A stretch of 64,000 nucleotides of DNA. Source: Balamuthia mandrillaris. Its lineage: Eukaryota; Discosea; Longamoebia; Balamuthiidae. The notes under the pieces were generated by a model, which was not told where the DNA came from, did no database searches, and saw only the letters and a program-made list of their open reading frames with translations. The stretch covers positions 1 to 64,000 of the forward strand of contig JAVKOQ010000171.1 in the NCBI GenBank assembly GCA_031835245.1, given 5' to 3'. Positions 19,624 through 31,190 of the stretch are shown here, piece by piece. Numbering within the stretch: the stretch's first letter is position 1; every line of letters starts with the position of its first letter. The translations under genes and the position numbers were made by a program.

Positions 19624-22600
19624 ATGTCCGAGAAAGAAGGCAAGAAAAAGCGATCGTTGTCCAAGAGCAAGAAGGACAAGAAGGAAGAGCTCGAAAACGG
19701 CAAGCATGACGCTGAGGATCCTCAGACTAACGACAAGGTTTGTTTTCTGGTCTTTCGCTATTTTTTTTTTGTGTGTGTTTTTTTTTTGCCGGATTATTTT
19801 ATCTTTTTTTTCATCGCAAGCGAAATCAAATCCAACTCACTCACTCACATTTGCCCATACAAAAAAAGGCGGCCAAAAAGGAGAAAGTAAAAAGTCCGAA
19901 AGGCGGAAAGCGAAAAGGCACCAAGGAGGAGGAGAAAGTGGAGGATGTGACTCCCGAGAAGCAGAAAGAGAAAGCCGAAGAGGAGCACCAGAAAGAAGCG
20001 GAGGAAGTGAAGAAGGAGGAAAAAGAGATCAAGTCCTCGTCTGAAGATGAAGAAAAGAAAGAGGAAGCCGCTGAGGTGAAGGACGAAGAGAAGGAGGAGA
20101 AGAAGGATGATGACAAAGAAGAGAAGAAGGAAGAAAAAGAGAAGAAAGAGGACGATGATGACTCTTCCTCGTCTTCTTCAGATGATGAAGATAAAGAGAA
20201 AGGCGACAAGAAAGAAGAACATGAAGAGAAGGAGGAAAAAGAGGAGAAGGGAGAAAAGAAAGAGAAAACAAAGAAAGGAAGCGGACATCACGAGAAAGAA
20301 GAAAAGAAGGAAGAAAAGGAAGAACATCCCAAAGAGTTGAGCAAACAGGAAAAGAAGGAGCTGGAAAGGAAGAAGAAGGAGGAAGCTGCCAAGAAGAAGA
20401 AAGAAGAACAGGAGAGAAAGAAGAAGGAAAAGGAGGAAGCCGCTAGAAAGAAGAAAGAAGAACAGGAGAGAAAGAAGAAGGAAAGGGAGGAAGCTGCCAG
20501 AAAGAAGAAAGAAGAACAGGAAAAGAAGAAGAAGGAAAAGGAGAAGAAGACACCCAAGTCTCCTGGAAAGCAACGCAAAGGAACAGCCGAAAAAGAAGAA
20601 AAGAAGGAAGTAGAGAAGGAAGGGAAGGACGAAGACAAGGAAGAAAAGGAGGAGAAAGAAGAAAAGGAGGAGAAAGAAGAAAAGGAGGAGAAAGAAGAAA
20701 AGGAGGAGAAGGAAGAAGAAAAATCCGTTGAGGTAGAGAAGAAAGAAGGAGAAGAGAAGAAGGAAGAAGAGCAAGAGAAGGAAGAAGAAAAGAAAGAGGA
20801 TGAAGAAGAGAAGGAAAAGAAAGAGGAAGAGGAGGAGAAAGAGGAGGAAAAGAAGCAGGAAGAGCATAAGGAGGAAGAAAAGAAGGAAGACGTTGTAGAA
20901 GAAAAGAAAGAGGTAGAAGAAGTTGCAGCTGCGTCATCATCGGAAGAAGGCGAAAAGAAAGAAGAGGAAAAGGAGGAAAAGGAGGAAGAACCAAAAGTGG
21001 AAGAAAAGAAAGAGGAAGAAGAGAAGGCTGCCCCTGTTGTTGCTGCCGCGGTAACGGAAGAAAAAGACGACAAAGAAAAGGAAGAGAAGGACAAAAAAGA
21101 AGACAAAGAAGACGACAGTTCCAGCTCTGACAGTGACCACGAAAAAGAGAAAGACGAGAAGAAAGAAGGTGAAGCCGAAAAGAAGGAGGATGAAGAGCAC
21201 AAAGAAGAGAAAGACAACGACAAGAAGGAAAAAGAGAAAGGAAAAGAAACACCGACGAAGAAGTCAAAGAAAGGAGCTGCCGACGAGAACCCCATCTCTC
21301 CGCGATCCAAGAAACGAACCGGAAGCATCATTCAACTGGCCAAGAAGTTGATCAAAGACAAAGAAAAGGACAAAGACGACCATCATCACACGAGTCCCCC
21401 AGAGACCAGAAAGGAGAAAGAGAAAGCGGAAAAGAAGAAGGAGAAGGAACCGACTTCTCCTTTGAGCCCTCGTAGCGGTGGTGGCGTTTTCGGACGACTG
21501 AAAGGAGGAAAGAAGAAAGAGGAAGCTGCTAAAGAAAAGAAGAAAAAGGAGGAACACCACGATGAAAAGAAAGAGAAGGAAGACAAGAAGAAGAAAGAGA
21601 AGGTAGAAGAGAAGGAACATAAAGAAGAAAAGAAAGAAGACGAAGTCAAGGAGGAGGCCGAAAAGAACAACGATGAGAAGGAGCCCAAGGCAGAAGACAA
21701 GAAGGAGGGAGAGGAGAAAGAGGAGAAGAAGGAGGAGAAAGAAGAAAAGAAAGAGGAGGATGAAAGCAGCAGCGAAAGCGAGAACGAAAAGGAAGAAGAG
21801 AGCAAAGAAGCCGAACCTGTTGCTGTTACCACTGAATCAACCGAAACGAAAGAAGAATCAAAAGAGGAACAGCCGGAAGAGAAAGAGAAGGAAGAAAAGG
21901 AGGTGAAGGAAGGAGAGAAAGAAGCAAAGGCCGAAGAAGAGAAGCAGGAAGAATCGGACGACAAAGAAACAGAGAAAGAAAATAAAGAGGAAGTAAAGGA
22001 AAAGAAAGAAGAAGAGAAGGAAGAGGAGGGAGAGAAGGAAGAGAAAGAAAAGGAGGAAGAAAAGGAAAAGAAAGAAGACGAAGAGGAACATCCTAAAGAA
22101 GAAAAGGCTGGAAAGAAAGATAAGAAGCACGACAAGAAGGAAGAGCACGGAAAGAAAGGAGGAGACAAAGAAGCAGCCAAGAAGAAGAAAGAAGAGCAGG
22201 AACGAAAGAAGAAGGAAGAACAAGAAAGGAAGAAGCGCGAGAAAGAGGAAGCCGCAAAGAAGAAGAAGGAAGAACAAGAAAGGAAGAAGCGCGAGAAAGA
22301 GGAAGCTGCTAAGAAGAAGAAGGAAGAACAAGAAAGGAAGAAGAAGGAAAAAGAAGAAGCCAAGAAGAAGAAGGAAGAAGCTGCTAAGTCTCCGAGAGAA
22401 AACGAAGAGAAGAAACGAAAGAGGACTGGTTCGAAGAAAGAAACTGCAAAGGACAAAACGGAACGTCAAGAAAAGAACGAAAAGGTAAAGGAGGAGGAGA
22501 AAGAAAAGGAACACGAGAACGAAGAGAAAGATAAGGAGGAAGAGCATCACGAGAAAGAGAAGGAAGAGCACCACGACAAAGAAAAGAAGGAAGAAGAGCA

Positions 22601-22799
22601 TCATGAGGACAAAGAAAAGAAGGAAGAAAAGAAGGAAGAAGAGCACCATGAGGACGAAGAAAAGAAGGAAGAAGATCACCATGAGAAAGCAAAGAAAGAA
22701 GAACATGACGAGAAAGACAAGAAAGAGCACGACCACGATGAGAAAGAAGATAAGAAGGATGAGTCATCATCTTCATCTTCTAGCGATGAATCCGACTAA
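19624..22799 (+). CDS. Lys/Glu-rich polyampholyte protein, 1014 residues
   Basis: Two exons, 19624-19737 and 19869-22799, in phase 0. More than two thirds of residues are Lys or Glu. ERKKKEKEEA-type segments alternate charge with the i to i+4 spacing of stable single alpha-helices, mainly residues about 200-290 and 800-890. Between them lie acidic serine clusters (DDSSSSSSSD, DDSSSSDSD, DESSSES) that are strong CK2-type sites, and SP-rich islands (SPRSKKRTGS, SPLSPRSGGG). There is no enzyme domain, signal peptide or membrane span. Because low-complexity composition opens other frames too, the case for coding rests on one uninterrupted 977-codon frame, a clean intron and an ordinary N terminus. 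A cytoskeletal, chromatin or spacer role is plausible but unproven. Confidence 0.78.
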
Positions 22800-22982
22800 A
22801 ACCATTGGGACTGTTTGCTTTAACGGTTGCATTGTATCCAATATATATGATTTTAATTGATAAATTTATTTTTAATTTTTGTTCTTGTACTCTCTGTCTC
22901 TTTCACAAGTTAACTTTGCTATAACCAGAACTTCAGAAATGTTTAAACTAAACAGGAAAAGAGTTGTTGGTGTTTATTGTGC

Positions 22983-25900
22983 TCACCCCAAATACTTGAC
23001 GTAGTTGGAAGGAAAGTATCCATAGTTACGTCCATTAATGGTGCCAAACCACCAGGTCTCGTCCACGCGTTCCTGGATGTAGACAGTGTCTCCAGCCAAC
23101 ATATCCAACTCCCTTTCGTTCTCTGAGACAAAGTCCCACAAAGCAACTGCTCTCTCAAAACCTTTGTGCTCTTCATAGTTGGATTGATGAGATGTTGAAG
23201 AATAAGGAGAAGGGTTGATAATTGCAGAAAGAGGTCCTTCCCAGCTCTTCTGCCGGTCAAGAGCATATTCAGGTCCTTCGTCACCTTCCCGTTCTTTTTG
23301 CTTTTCTTTTTCTGGATGCAGGTGATCCTGTGAAGAAGTTTCTGTTTGTTGTTGCTGTTGTGCTTCGGTTGTGTCGTCAGGACCTAACGTTTTGGCTTTT
23401 TGTAGTTCTCCGGAAATAACTTGATGGATGGTTGACCTGTGTTGCGTGTTAACATTCGTGTCTAAGAAAACACAACAAAATAAAAAAACGTACCCTCTCT
23501 GACGACCGATGGAAAACTGATTCTCTTTCACCCTCCGATCGATGAGAGCATCTTGTTTCTCTCCCTTCGCGCTGATCGTCGTTGTGAAGAACGTTCTTAC
23601 CTCCTCCAACTCGAGAATGCCTGGCAGCTGCCATACTTCGTTCAGCCATCGCGTTAGCTTTTGGCAGCGTTTCATGATGAATTTAGGGTCGGTGTTATCG
23701 CGAAGGTATCGCTTTCCAGGAAACTTTGGAATGTTCTTGTAATGCTCTCCCAACTGTTGCAAAGAGGAGTAAGAGAAATGTATACGAAGGAACTAAGGAG
23801 ATCAGAAAGAAGGAAGAAGAGACGAAGGAAAGACTGAAAATAAAGCAAGAGGAGGAGGGAAAGAAGGTTACGGACAAAGTCATTAAGTTTTAGGAACTGG
23901 CGGTAACGCTTTATGATGGTGAAAGATCCCTTTTCTCCGTTCAACTCCACGACATAAGCCTTATTTTACAAAAGCAGTCAAGCAAGAACAAACCAAAGAA
24001 GAAGAAGAAAAAAAAACAAACCGTAAACTCTTTTTCTGTTTCAGGTTTAACAGGTACAGTGAATAAGATTTTGAGCGTCAAATCCTTCAGCTGTTCCTTC
24101 TTCTCTTCATGCAATGCCTGAGAGCGAGAAGCATTCGACTGCCATTGTTTCATCTGACAGCGAATCCGTTCCACCCATTCGTCCTTTGCTTCAGCGCTCT
24201 CCAAAGTGAACGTGTGTAGCTCGTCGTAACGTGGATCCGTTATTGAGAAAGCTATGTCCGTTACTTTTCAAGTGTTGGTTTAAATAACCATTGGTTAGAA
24301 TAAGAAGGATGAAAAAGGCGAGAGAGAGAGAGAGAGAAACATACCCTTATCGTTGATAATAGCAGCTTGTTGCTTCGTTCGACTATACCATCTGATAAGC
24401 GAAACAAACTCATAGCCCACAGATGGCAAATCCGTCAAAGATGAAGACGAAGAAGCCGGTGATTTCGCAGCAGGAGCAATGGTGCTGTTGCTATTGTTGT
24501 TGCTGTCATCAGTCGAGTCCCCTTCATAGTGAAGAACGGCAAGACCATCGTTGAAAAAGAGAACAAGGCAGTCTTTGACTTTGGCCTTGGAGTCCGGATG
24601 AGAAAGACTAGTCATCTTGTGTTTGAAGTTGCGTGCTTCTTCAATGAGATAACGATTGTATTTTATCAAAGTTGGTTTCTACATATTGTTTCATTCTTTA
24701 AGTTAGCATGTGAATAACATAAAAACAAAAGCAAATGAACACCAAAGAAAAAAAGGGACGAGAACAACGAACACTTTTAGGCAATCCACAATTATGAGGA
24801 ACCAAATGACTGCATTCTTCATGAACATGAAACTTGCAACCAGAAGCAGAGCACTTCAAGACGCTGCCAACACTCATCTTTTGACAAAAGTTACAACGTT
24901 TTGTCTTGTGCGACTTTTTCCATGTGTGAGCAACTGGAGTTGAGCCCCATGATGGTGACTCGAGTAAATACTTTGAAAGGGAGGTTAAAAGAGGTCAAAG
25001 TGAAAGAAGAAAGAGAAAGAATAGACGCACTCCCAAACGAGGCCCCGTGAGATGCTGCGAGATATCATTAAGATGATGAATAGACTCATCTCTGCGTTTT
25101 CTCTCGTTGATGTAATTGGCTAACTCTGACATCTTCTCATAAGATTCTTTCAACATAGGATGGTCCTCGTGATCCTCTGGAGTGTACTTCATCAGCTCTT
25201 TGATGAGGAGGACGTAACGAGGAATCCGTTGAATGGGAGTATGTCTCAAAGACTCCAGCCCTAATATACCAACGTTCATTCCTGTGCCTAAAAACTGGAA
25301 ACAAAAACAACCAAGATGAGATGAAGAGAAGAACCGAAGAGAAGAGAGCAAAGAAGAGTATGTACTTCGATCATGGTGGCCACTTTTTTCTTGGCAGTGA
25401 TCCTAGATAAAGCCTCAGCTGAATTGCCATACTGGTTCACGTACTCCGTGTATACTTTAAGCGTTGGCACCTGTAGTCGTGCTTTCATTAGGTTTCTCAA
25501 GTGAACAAAGAGGAAGAAGAAAAAGAAGAAGAAAACGAACGATGCCAAGGAGTATTTGGCTGATAGACTCATTACTACTGCCATCAGAACCAGTAGTAGA
25601 ATCAGAATGTAGAACACATTTTTCGAGAGAAGCAAGAAAGCCTTTATGAAGAGCCAATAACACGTCCACGTTCAAAAAGATCTGCTTTAGTGTTTGTGGC
25701 TCCACTAATCCAGATTTCTCCATTGGAGCTCGATAGTTCTGAAAGAGAGAGTGAGAAACGGATAAAGAAGGGAAGGGAGAATAAGAAGAAAGAAGAGGAG
25801 AGAAGTAAAATTATAGGAAGCTAGAAAGGAAGAAGGAAGGAATGTACATCGATGAGCTGTTGTAAACATTCGACATAGGTCTTTTCCGTCGTATAAATCT

Positions 25901-26663
25901 CTTTTGCCACAAGCCCTCTTTTCTTTTGTGCTTTCTCTATAGTATGTTTTGTATTTTAATAAAAAAATAATAATAAGACAACAAACAAAGACAAAAACAA
26001 AACGACAAACACGAGAACGAAAACAAACAGAAAAGAAAACCAATAACAGAAAAGAAGCTAAAACACAGAAAAACAGCAGTTTAAAACAAAACCTTCAGGA
26101 GTAGGCTGAGATTGAGCCTCGAGCCTTTCCAACACGCTGGCCGAGCTGTTGACCAACGACAAGGAGACGGTCGGCAGGGGCGGCTGGGGTCGTGCTTGTC
26201 GCTGCTGGTGAGGCAAACGCAGGTGGGAGGTTCTGGGAGGTCGAGCCGGAGGGACCGCTTTGCCTCCTTCGGCCTCTCCTCTTTCACCTTCTCCATAAGC
26301 ACTGTTTTCGATGGAGGAAGAGGAGGAGACAGCAACGGAGGGAATGCCAGGCAAAGGCTTTGAGCCATGCCCACGAGTAAGAATGACAGAAGAAGAAGAA
26401 GTAGTTGCAGTTGGGGTGACAGTGGAAGAAGAAGAAGGGGGAAGAGGAGGAAGAGGAGCAGGACGAGTTGGATAAGGAGCGCTGCGACGTCGATCTTGTC
26501 GAGGCGGAGGAACTGGCAGCACGCGTTGTTGCGGTTGTGGTAGGTGAGGTGGTTGACCGTGAGGAGGCAGCGAGGAAGCACCGCTGACGGTGGCGGAGCG
26601 TGCGGCCAGGCGTCGGCTCAGCTCGTCAACGTTGAGGTGGTGAGGCGTTACCGTTTCCTCCAT
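22983..26663 (-). CDS. RhoGEF with proline-rich, DH, C1, PH, PX and SH3 regions
   Basis: Eleven exons: 26663-26093, 25936-25848, 25738-25541, 25470-25366, 25294-25031, 24970-24773, 24678-24345, 24251-24022, 23959-23876, 23753-23494 and 23436-22983; 928 residues, all phases consistent. Order: disordered Pro/Ser region (1-190); DH domain (about 195-405) starting VAKEIYTTEKTYVECL and containing HTPIQRIPRYVLLIKEL; a C1 zinc finger (about 415-470) with HTWKKSH, CNFC, CSASGC, HEEC and the final Cys; PH domain (about 475-640); PX domain (about 660-775) with the lipid-contacting RYRQF motif; Gln/Glu linker; SH3 domain at the end (ALWDF...WWFG...GYFPSNYV). It should load GTP on Rho/Rac at phosphoinositide-rich membranes. 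The donor at 24772 (GTTCGT) is used because it keeps phase. Confidence 0.88.
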
Positions 26664-27346
26664 AGCGGTGCTATAAACGTTTTTTGTTTTTCTGTTACTT
26701 CAAATTTTTCACTTTTTTTTTTGGTTTAAAGGTTCATTTTTGTCGACAATATTTTCCTTTTTAAGGTATTTTTTCAGAGAATTTCATTATCTGCCTTCTC
26801 AACCTATTATGTTTGGTCGTCCGATGCATTGCTGCCCCTTCGGATCGTGGTGTTGCGGTCGATGGGTTCCCCTGGACGTCCTCGTCACTCTCTCTATGGG
26901 ACCACCGACGTCACCAACTGCAAGCGCATCTCACTGCCTTTATTCACTAAACAACACAGGACATACGCTCCACATGGGAGCCATGAAAAGACACCGGATG
27001 CAGAAGGAGGCGAGCCCGATGGCCATGCTGCTCATGGGTGGGCAGGCGGGCGATCTCCCACACGAAGACCCCCACAATCGCTCCGAACAAAAGCAAACTG
27101 AGACACGAAACTAATTCCTTCGCTGCCTCTCCCTTACAAACTTTTGCTACTGCCTGCCCCGCAACCATCCAACCAATCATCCACTGCCACGCATCCACCT
27201 ACTGGCCTCCCACCATCCTCCCAGTCGCACCATGCCACGAATCCTTCTCTTTCACCGCAACTCCGTGGTCCATAGCGTCTCGCTCCTCGTCCTATGGAAC
27301 CTCGATTCTGCACTGTACGATACATAGAGAAAGAGAGGAAAACATC
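26664..27346. other. Upstream region of the RhoGEF gene and leader of the RNA cluster
   Basis: 683 bp. The left third is T-rich RhoGEF 5' sequence. The middle contains a weak minus-strand ORF (separate entry). The right third abuts the first 5S gene. Nothing else is recognised. Confidence 0.3.
26947..27180 (-). CDS. Weak candidate small membrane protein, 77 residues
   Basis: The frame begins MIGWMVAGQ and has one plausible transmembrane helix (SLLLFGAIVGVFVWEIA) after a Lys/Cys-containing segment. Its stop is followed within a few bases by GTGAATAAAGG, a usable poly(A) signal, which is the main argument that it is real. No family is recognised. It could be chance. Confidence 0.25.
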   Translation of the reverse strand: MIGWMVAGQAVAKVCKGEAAKELVSCLSLLLFGAIVGVFVWEIARLPTHEQHGHRARLLLHPVSFHGSHVERMSCVV

Positions 27347-27465
27347 GGATACGGCCATACTGCGGAGAAAGCACCGCTTCCCGTCCGATCAGCGAAGTTA
27401 AGCTCCACCAGGCGATGTTAGTACTGGGGTGGGTGACCTCCCGGGAATCCATCGTGCTGTATCCT
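27347..27465 (+). rRNA. 5S ribosomal RNA, copy 1
   Basis: 119 nt beginning GGATACGGCC and ending GCTGTATCCT, so 5' and 3' ends pair as helix I. It contains the internal promoter box AGCGAAGTTAAGC and the conserved GTACTGGGGTGGGTGACC. A run of eight T follows at 27470-27477 as the RNA polymerase III terminator. It differs from copy 3 only by T for A in the GACC(T/A)CCC segment. The sequence is very close to the Acanthamoeba 5S as I remember it. Confidence 0.97.
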
Positions 27466-28410
27466 CCTTTTTTTTGCTTTCGTTTGCGTGTTCTGTTCTC
27501 CCTTCTCCTGCTTCCTCCATCGTTCTTTTTCCCCTTCTTTCTTTTTGTTAACGGATCATGTTGTGATGCACCTGCTCTCCCATCTCACGGCATTTGTGCT
27601 GCGTTATAAGACACTGCTCATGTTTTTCGCACAATTTTCTCCAGATGCCGAACACCAGGAGCTCAGCCAGGAGAACCGGATGTGTTTTGACCGTGACTGT
27701 GGGGTCATAGTGCGGACGGGACGTTTGTGCTTCGTACGTTTAGCAAATACTGGGTTTGCTGTTTGCTGAATTATATACGAAGTAGTTCTGCAAGAGAAAG
27801 AGAACCAGCGACATCACAAACGTCACTTTAAAAACACAACATGCCCACATTCTCCCCCTTCGAGAAGATGCCATCATCGAGAGGCAAGCTGCCCGCAGCC
27901 GCGCTCGTCCAACGCGCTTACTCAAGCACCAGCAGCATCAACTTCAGCCATGTTGAAAGAGCAAATCCCAAGCGTTTTTGGAGAGTGTGAGCGCTGAGGG
28001 TGCGGTGAATGTCCGAGCATGGAGGCTGCGAAGGGAGCAGGAGAAAGGGTGGCGGAAGTAGAGTGGAATGGAGACGAAGAAGAGATCGAGAGCGGGTTGA
28101 ATATCGAGAAGAGCAGGAGCGAGTTACAGGGTTGCGGGTGGATGAGTTGCGGAAGAGAGCAGCAGTGCTGGTCGAGAGGGAGAAGGATCGGTGGTGCGGA
28201 TTGATGATTTCATCTCTGACAAGAGTGGAGATAAAATGTTGACGGAAAGAAACAAAAAGACAGAAGCTAAAAGAAAACAGACAGAGTCCAGGATAGGCGA
28301 AAGGAAACAGAGAAAGAACCAGAAAAAAAAAGAAAGAAAATGAGGAAGCAGGAGGAGAGAGAAACAGACCACCAAACAGAAACAGAAAAAGTGGAGAGCA
28401 TAAAAAAAGG
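27466..28410. other. Spacer between 5S copies 1 and 2
   Basis: 945 bp holding only short chance ORFs. The first half is pyrimidine-rich, the second (28000-28400) purine-rich with GAGAGCGGG and AGAAAC runs. I searched for U1, U4, U5, U6, 7SL and tRNA signatures and found none I would support. Confidence 0.4.
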
Positions 28411-28529
28411 AGGATACAGCACGATGGATTCCCGGGTGGTCACCCACCCCAGTACTAACATCGCCTGGCGGAGCTTAACTTCGCTGATCGGACGGGAAGC
28501 GGTGCTTTCTCCGCAGTATGGCCGTATCC
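28411..28529 (-). rRNA. 5S ribosomal RNA, copy 2
   Basis: 119 nt on the minus strand, opposite in direction to the other two copies. It differs from copy 3 by one base (AGCTCCGCCAGG instead of AGCTCCACCAGG). The termini pair and the internal control region is intact. A minus-strand T run (plus-strand A run at 28402-28408) lies just after the 3' end as terminator. The upstream flank does not match the GAAAACATC found before the plus-strand copies. Confidence 0.96.
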
Positions 28530-28804
28530 GACTGCCAACGAACGTTCTTGCAGCGTGGTAGCATCCAATTTGACCTTCTTTCGTGCTGTTTGGCTACATC
28601 CGAAGGCATTGAAGGTTCTGTCCGCCTACAAGTACCATCCACAGGACAGGATCACTGACCAGCTCAAAGACATTGAGATAGATGGAGGGTCAATCAGTAC
28701 TCCCCCCATTTCCGCCATTCTATCCAGAGGCTGAGCATCAGCAAGTAGCTGGCGACCCTGTTTCTTATTCTTTGTCGTTTGATGGCTGAAAGGTGGACCG
28801 TTGC

Positions 28805-29012
28805 AACAAACTCTGCAGGAGTGCTATGCAGAGCCGATCCGAGGTATGAGGCCGGTTCAGCTGGCAAGCCAGCGCACCAAAAGCGCCTCACCCTTTCCCC
28901 TAAGGAGAAAAATAAGTTTAATCATAAGAGACAGTCTTGGAGGACAGTCATCCAGGGATTAAGCCAGATAGAACAGATACTACACTTGATCGGAGCTGAT
29001 GTCCGAGAAGAT
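28805..29012 (-). ncRNA. U2 spliceosomal snRNA
   Basis: The minus strand reads ATCTTCTCGG at the 5' end, then GATCAAGTGTAGTATCTGTTCT, the nearly invariant U2 block whose GTAGTA pairs with the intron branch site. Downstream is a Sm-type site (TTATTTTTC), then stem-loop III (GGTGAGGC pairing with GCCTCATACC) and stem-loop IV (CTCTGCA pairing with TGCAGAG at 28811-28833). Stem I (TTCTCGG...) is more divergent. The 5' end is placed from the TCTCGG block; the 3' end is approximate. Branch-like CTAAC/CTGAC sequences in this window's introns are compatible with the GTAGTA. Confidence 0.93.
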
Positions 29013-29301
29013 GGTTTCTGGCTTTGCTGCGTCGAGCTCTCTTGTTCCTGCACCCCTTTGAGTTTTCAGTTATGGGCGAGGAAAGGGTCTGGAATTTGGT
29101 TGGTGTGATGTCATTCTGCCAATCATGTCGCCATGAAAGCGGGAGGTAACTCTTGAAGATTGGCGCGGAAGAGTGGAAGGTACCGCATAAATAGGAAGGA
29201 GAGAGAGAGTGTGAGAGAGATGAGCACTTAAAACACGTTAAGGCGAACACGCTCTAACTAAAGCGTTACAGACGATACGTGGAGGAAGAGCGGAAAACAT
29301 C

Positions 29302-29420
29302 GGATACGGCCATACTGCGGAGAAAGCACCGCTTCCCGTCCGATCAGCGAAGTTAAGCTCCACCAGGCGATGTTAGTACTGGGGTGGGTGACCACCCGGG
29401 AATCCATCGTGCTGTATCCT
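29302..29420 (+). rRNA. 5S ribosomal RNA, copy 3
   Basis: 119 nt with the same termini and internal promoter as copy 1. It is preceded by GGAAAACATC, also present directly before copy 1, suggesting a conserved upstream element or a shared duplication. Followed by TCCTCTTTTTTGC, a T-run terminator. Confidence 0.97.
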
Positions 29421-29726
29421 CCTCTTTTTTGCTTTCTGTTCTGGTTGGTGGTCTGTTCGCTCCTCCTGCTTCTTTTGCTGTTCATTCTGTCTGTACGAAC
29501 ACTTTGTGCTGCCTTTTTTCCCTTGGTGCGTCTTCTCCTCCGTCTCTGCCTAATGCTATTGACCTTTTTGCAACACTGTGGAAGGGAAGACCATCGCATC
29601 CTCTTTGCCTCCTCCTCTTTTGCTTTCGAGTTGTCTCTTTTGTGTTTTGTTAACACTTGCCATATGAAAAACAAAACGCTGTTCTCATGTAATCGTTATC
29701 CCTAGAGAAGAAGCCAAAGGCGGGAA
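29421..29726. other. Spacer after the 5S/U2 cluster
   Basis: 306 bp of pyrimidine-rich plus-strand sequence leading to the 3' end of the minus-strand acetyltransferase gene. No feature is recognised. Confidence 0.35.
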
Positions 29727-31190
29727 TCAAAAGGCATCCGTTCTCCAAGCCAAGAAAGGGAGTTCATGGTTCATCCACTCGCAAAGGTCCTTCGCAGTTA
29801 CTGCTTCGTCCGCCTTCTCCTGGCGTCCCATTTCCAGCATTCTAGTTCTGCAAGTCTGCTCATCACAAACTACTTTCATCATCATCCCTTCGTCTCTTCT
29901 TATCTCTCTTTCGGTCCCTCCTTCTTCATCTTCCATATTCCTAAAATGTTTCTCAACGGCAGCTGGTACAACCAGCTTTATCCTCTCTGCTTCTTCTTTT
30001 TCTGTTTCTTCTTCCAAAAGAGCTTGCGAGATGACCTTCAACAGCGCAACGAATGCGTCTCTTCCCCCGTCCTTCACAAACTCTTCCTCCCTCGCTCCGA
30101 ACTCTTGAACGTACAAACTCTTCTCTGCTGCGTTTTCTTCTTTCAGAGGCAGATAAGCTGTCATGTAAGCTTGAACAATCTTCTGGGGATGGTCTGCTTC
30201 TGCTTCTTCTACGATGACGAATGTAGCGCTCATCTTGGCTTTTCGGTGTTGTTGAAGCTCGTAACGGACCCATTGTTGCCAGTAATTACCACTCCTTATT
30301 CTTTGTTGTTGGTCTTCTCTCTCTTCGTTGTCACGATCAAAAGTCCCATTGAAATGAGTTCCGCTATACTTTCTATATATCTGTTGTATCTGCTTCCAAA
30401 TGTTTTCTTCGTCTTCGTCTTCTTCTTTGTTTTCCTTCTCTTCATGTCTCTTTTGTGGTTTAAAGAACAGGCGTTGAAAGAAAACTTTGGCCTTCTCTTG
30501 AGAGTTTTCATGGTGATGAGGAAGAATATAGCGACGAAGAGGATAAACGTGAACTACGGTAGGAACGCTCTGCCATCCCAACGACTTGTAGAACGGTATC
30601 GCGTTGCTGGTATGAAGGCTGCCCAACACCATGCCCGTATGCTGCATCCACGTTGATGCTTTCTGTTGTTGTTCTGTATCAGTTATCTAGAGTGACTGCC
30701 ATTAACAACCAGAACCAAAGGAAGCAAACCTGAAGCAAAGCAGAGGCAAGACCCATGGAGCGATACTGTGGCTTGGTGCTGACCTCGCCGATGCCGCCCA
30801 TGGAAAAGGTTGTGCCACGCACGTACACCTTTCGGCAGTACACCCGGACGGTGCTAGCTATCACCACCTTGTTGTCTCGGGCGTTCTTATCTACCGCTAC
30901 AAATATGCCATCCACTGTTCTCCACGGATCTTGAAGGACAAAAAGAAGAAGACCAAGAAGAAGAAGAAGGAAGAAGAACAAGAACATGAAGAATAAGAAT
31001 AACAAATTGGAGTTACGTAATGTCTTCTTGCACAAAATACATTACCATTGTACCAGTGGCTTACAAAGTAGTTGCGAGGTGTTTGAGTGAACACGAACGC
31101 GAGGTGATCGAACCAAACCTCCAGCTCTTCCTCCCCCAAGGACCGAAACTCGAAGCTTGGCGAAGCGGCGCCGCTTTCTTTTTCCTCCAT
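29727..31190 (-). CDS. GNAT-family N-acetyltransferase, 434 residues
   Basis: Three exons: 31190-31046, 30929-30730 and 30686-29727, phases 1 and 0. The N-terminal half is a GNAT domain: LVDHLAFVF-type helix, GIFVAVDKNA strand, and the acetyl-CoA-binding block MGGIGEVSTKPQYRSMGLASALLQ-type (positions 77-115), where R-x-x-G-x-A is the pyrophosphate loop. Then SNAIPFYKSLGWQSVP, the usual GNAT closing strand, is seen. After an acidic linker (EEKENKEEDEDEEN) a second, poorly conserved alpha/beta region carries SATFVIVEEAE and AYMTAYLPL, resembling the degenerate second half of Eis-like double-GNAT proteins. The acceptor substrate is unknown. The second intron is only 43 bp, the shortest in the window. 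Confidence 0.75.

Noticed and set aside
20029-22776. Long minus-strand Ser/Phe and Leu/Phe frames antisense to the Lys/Glu gene
   Set aside because: A GA-rich coding strand lacks antisense stop codons; these are shadows without motifs or splice logic.
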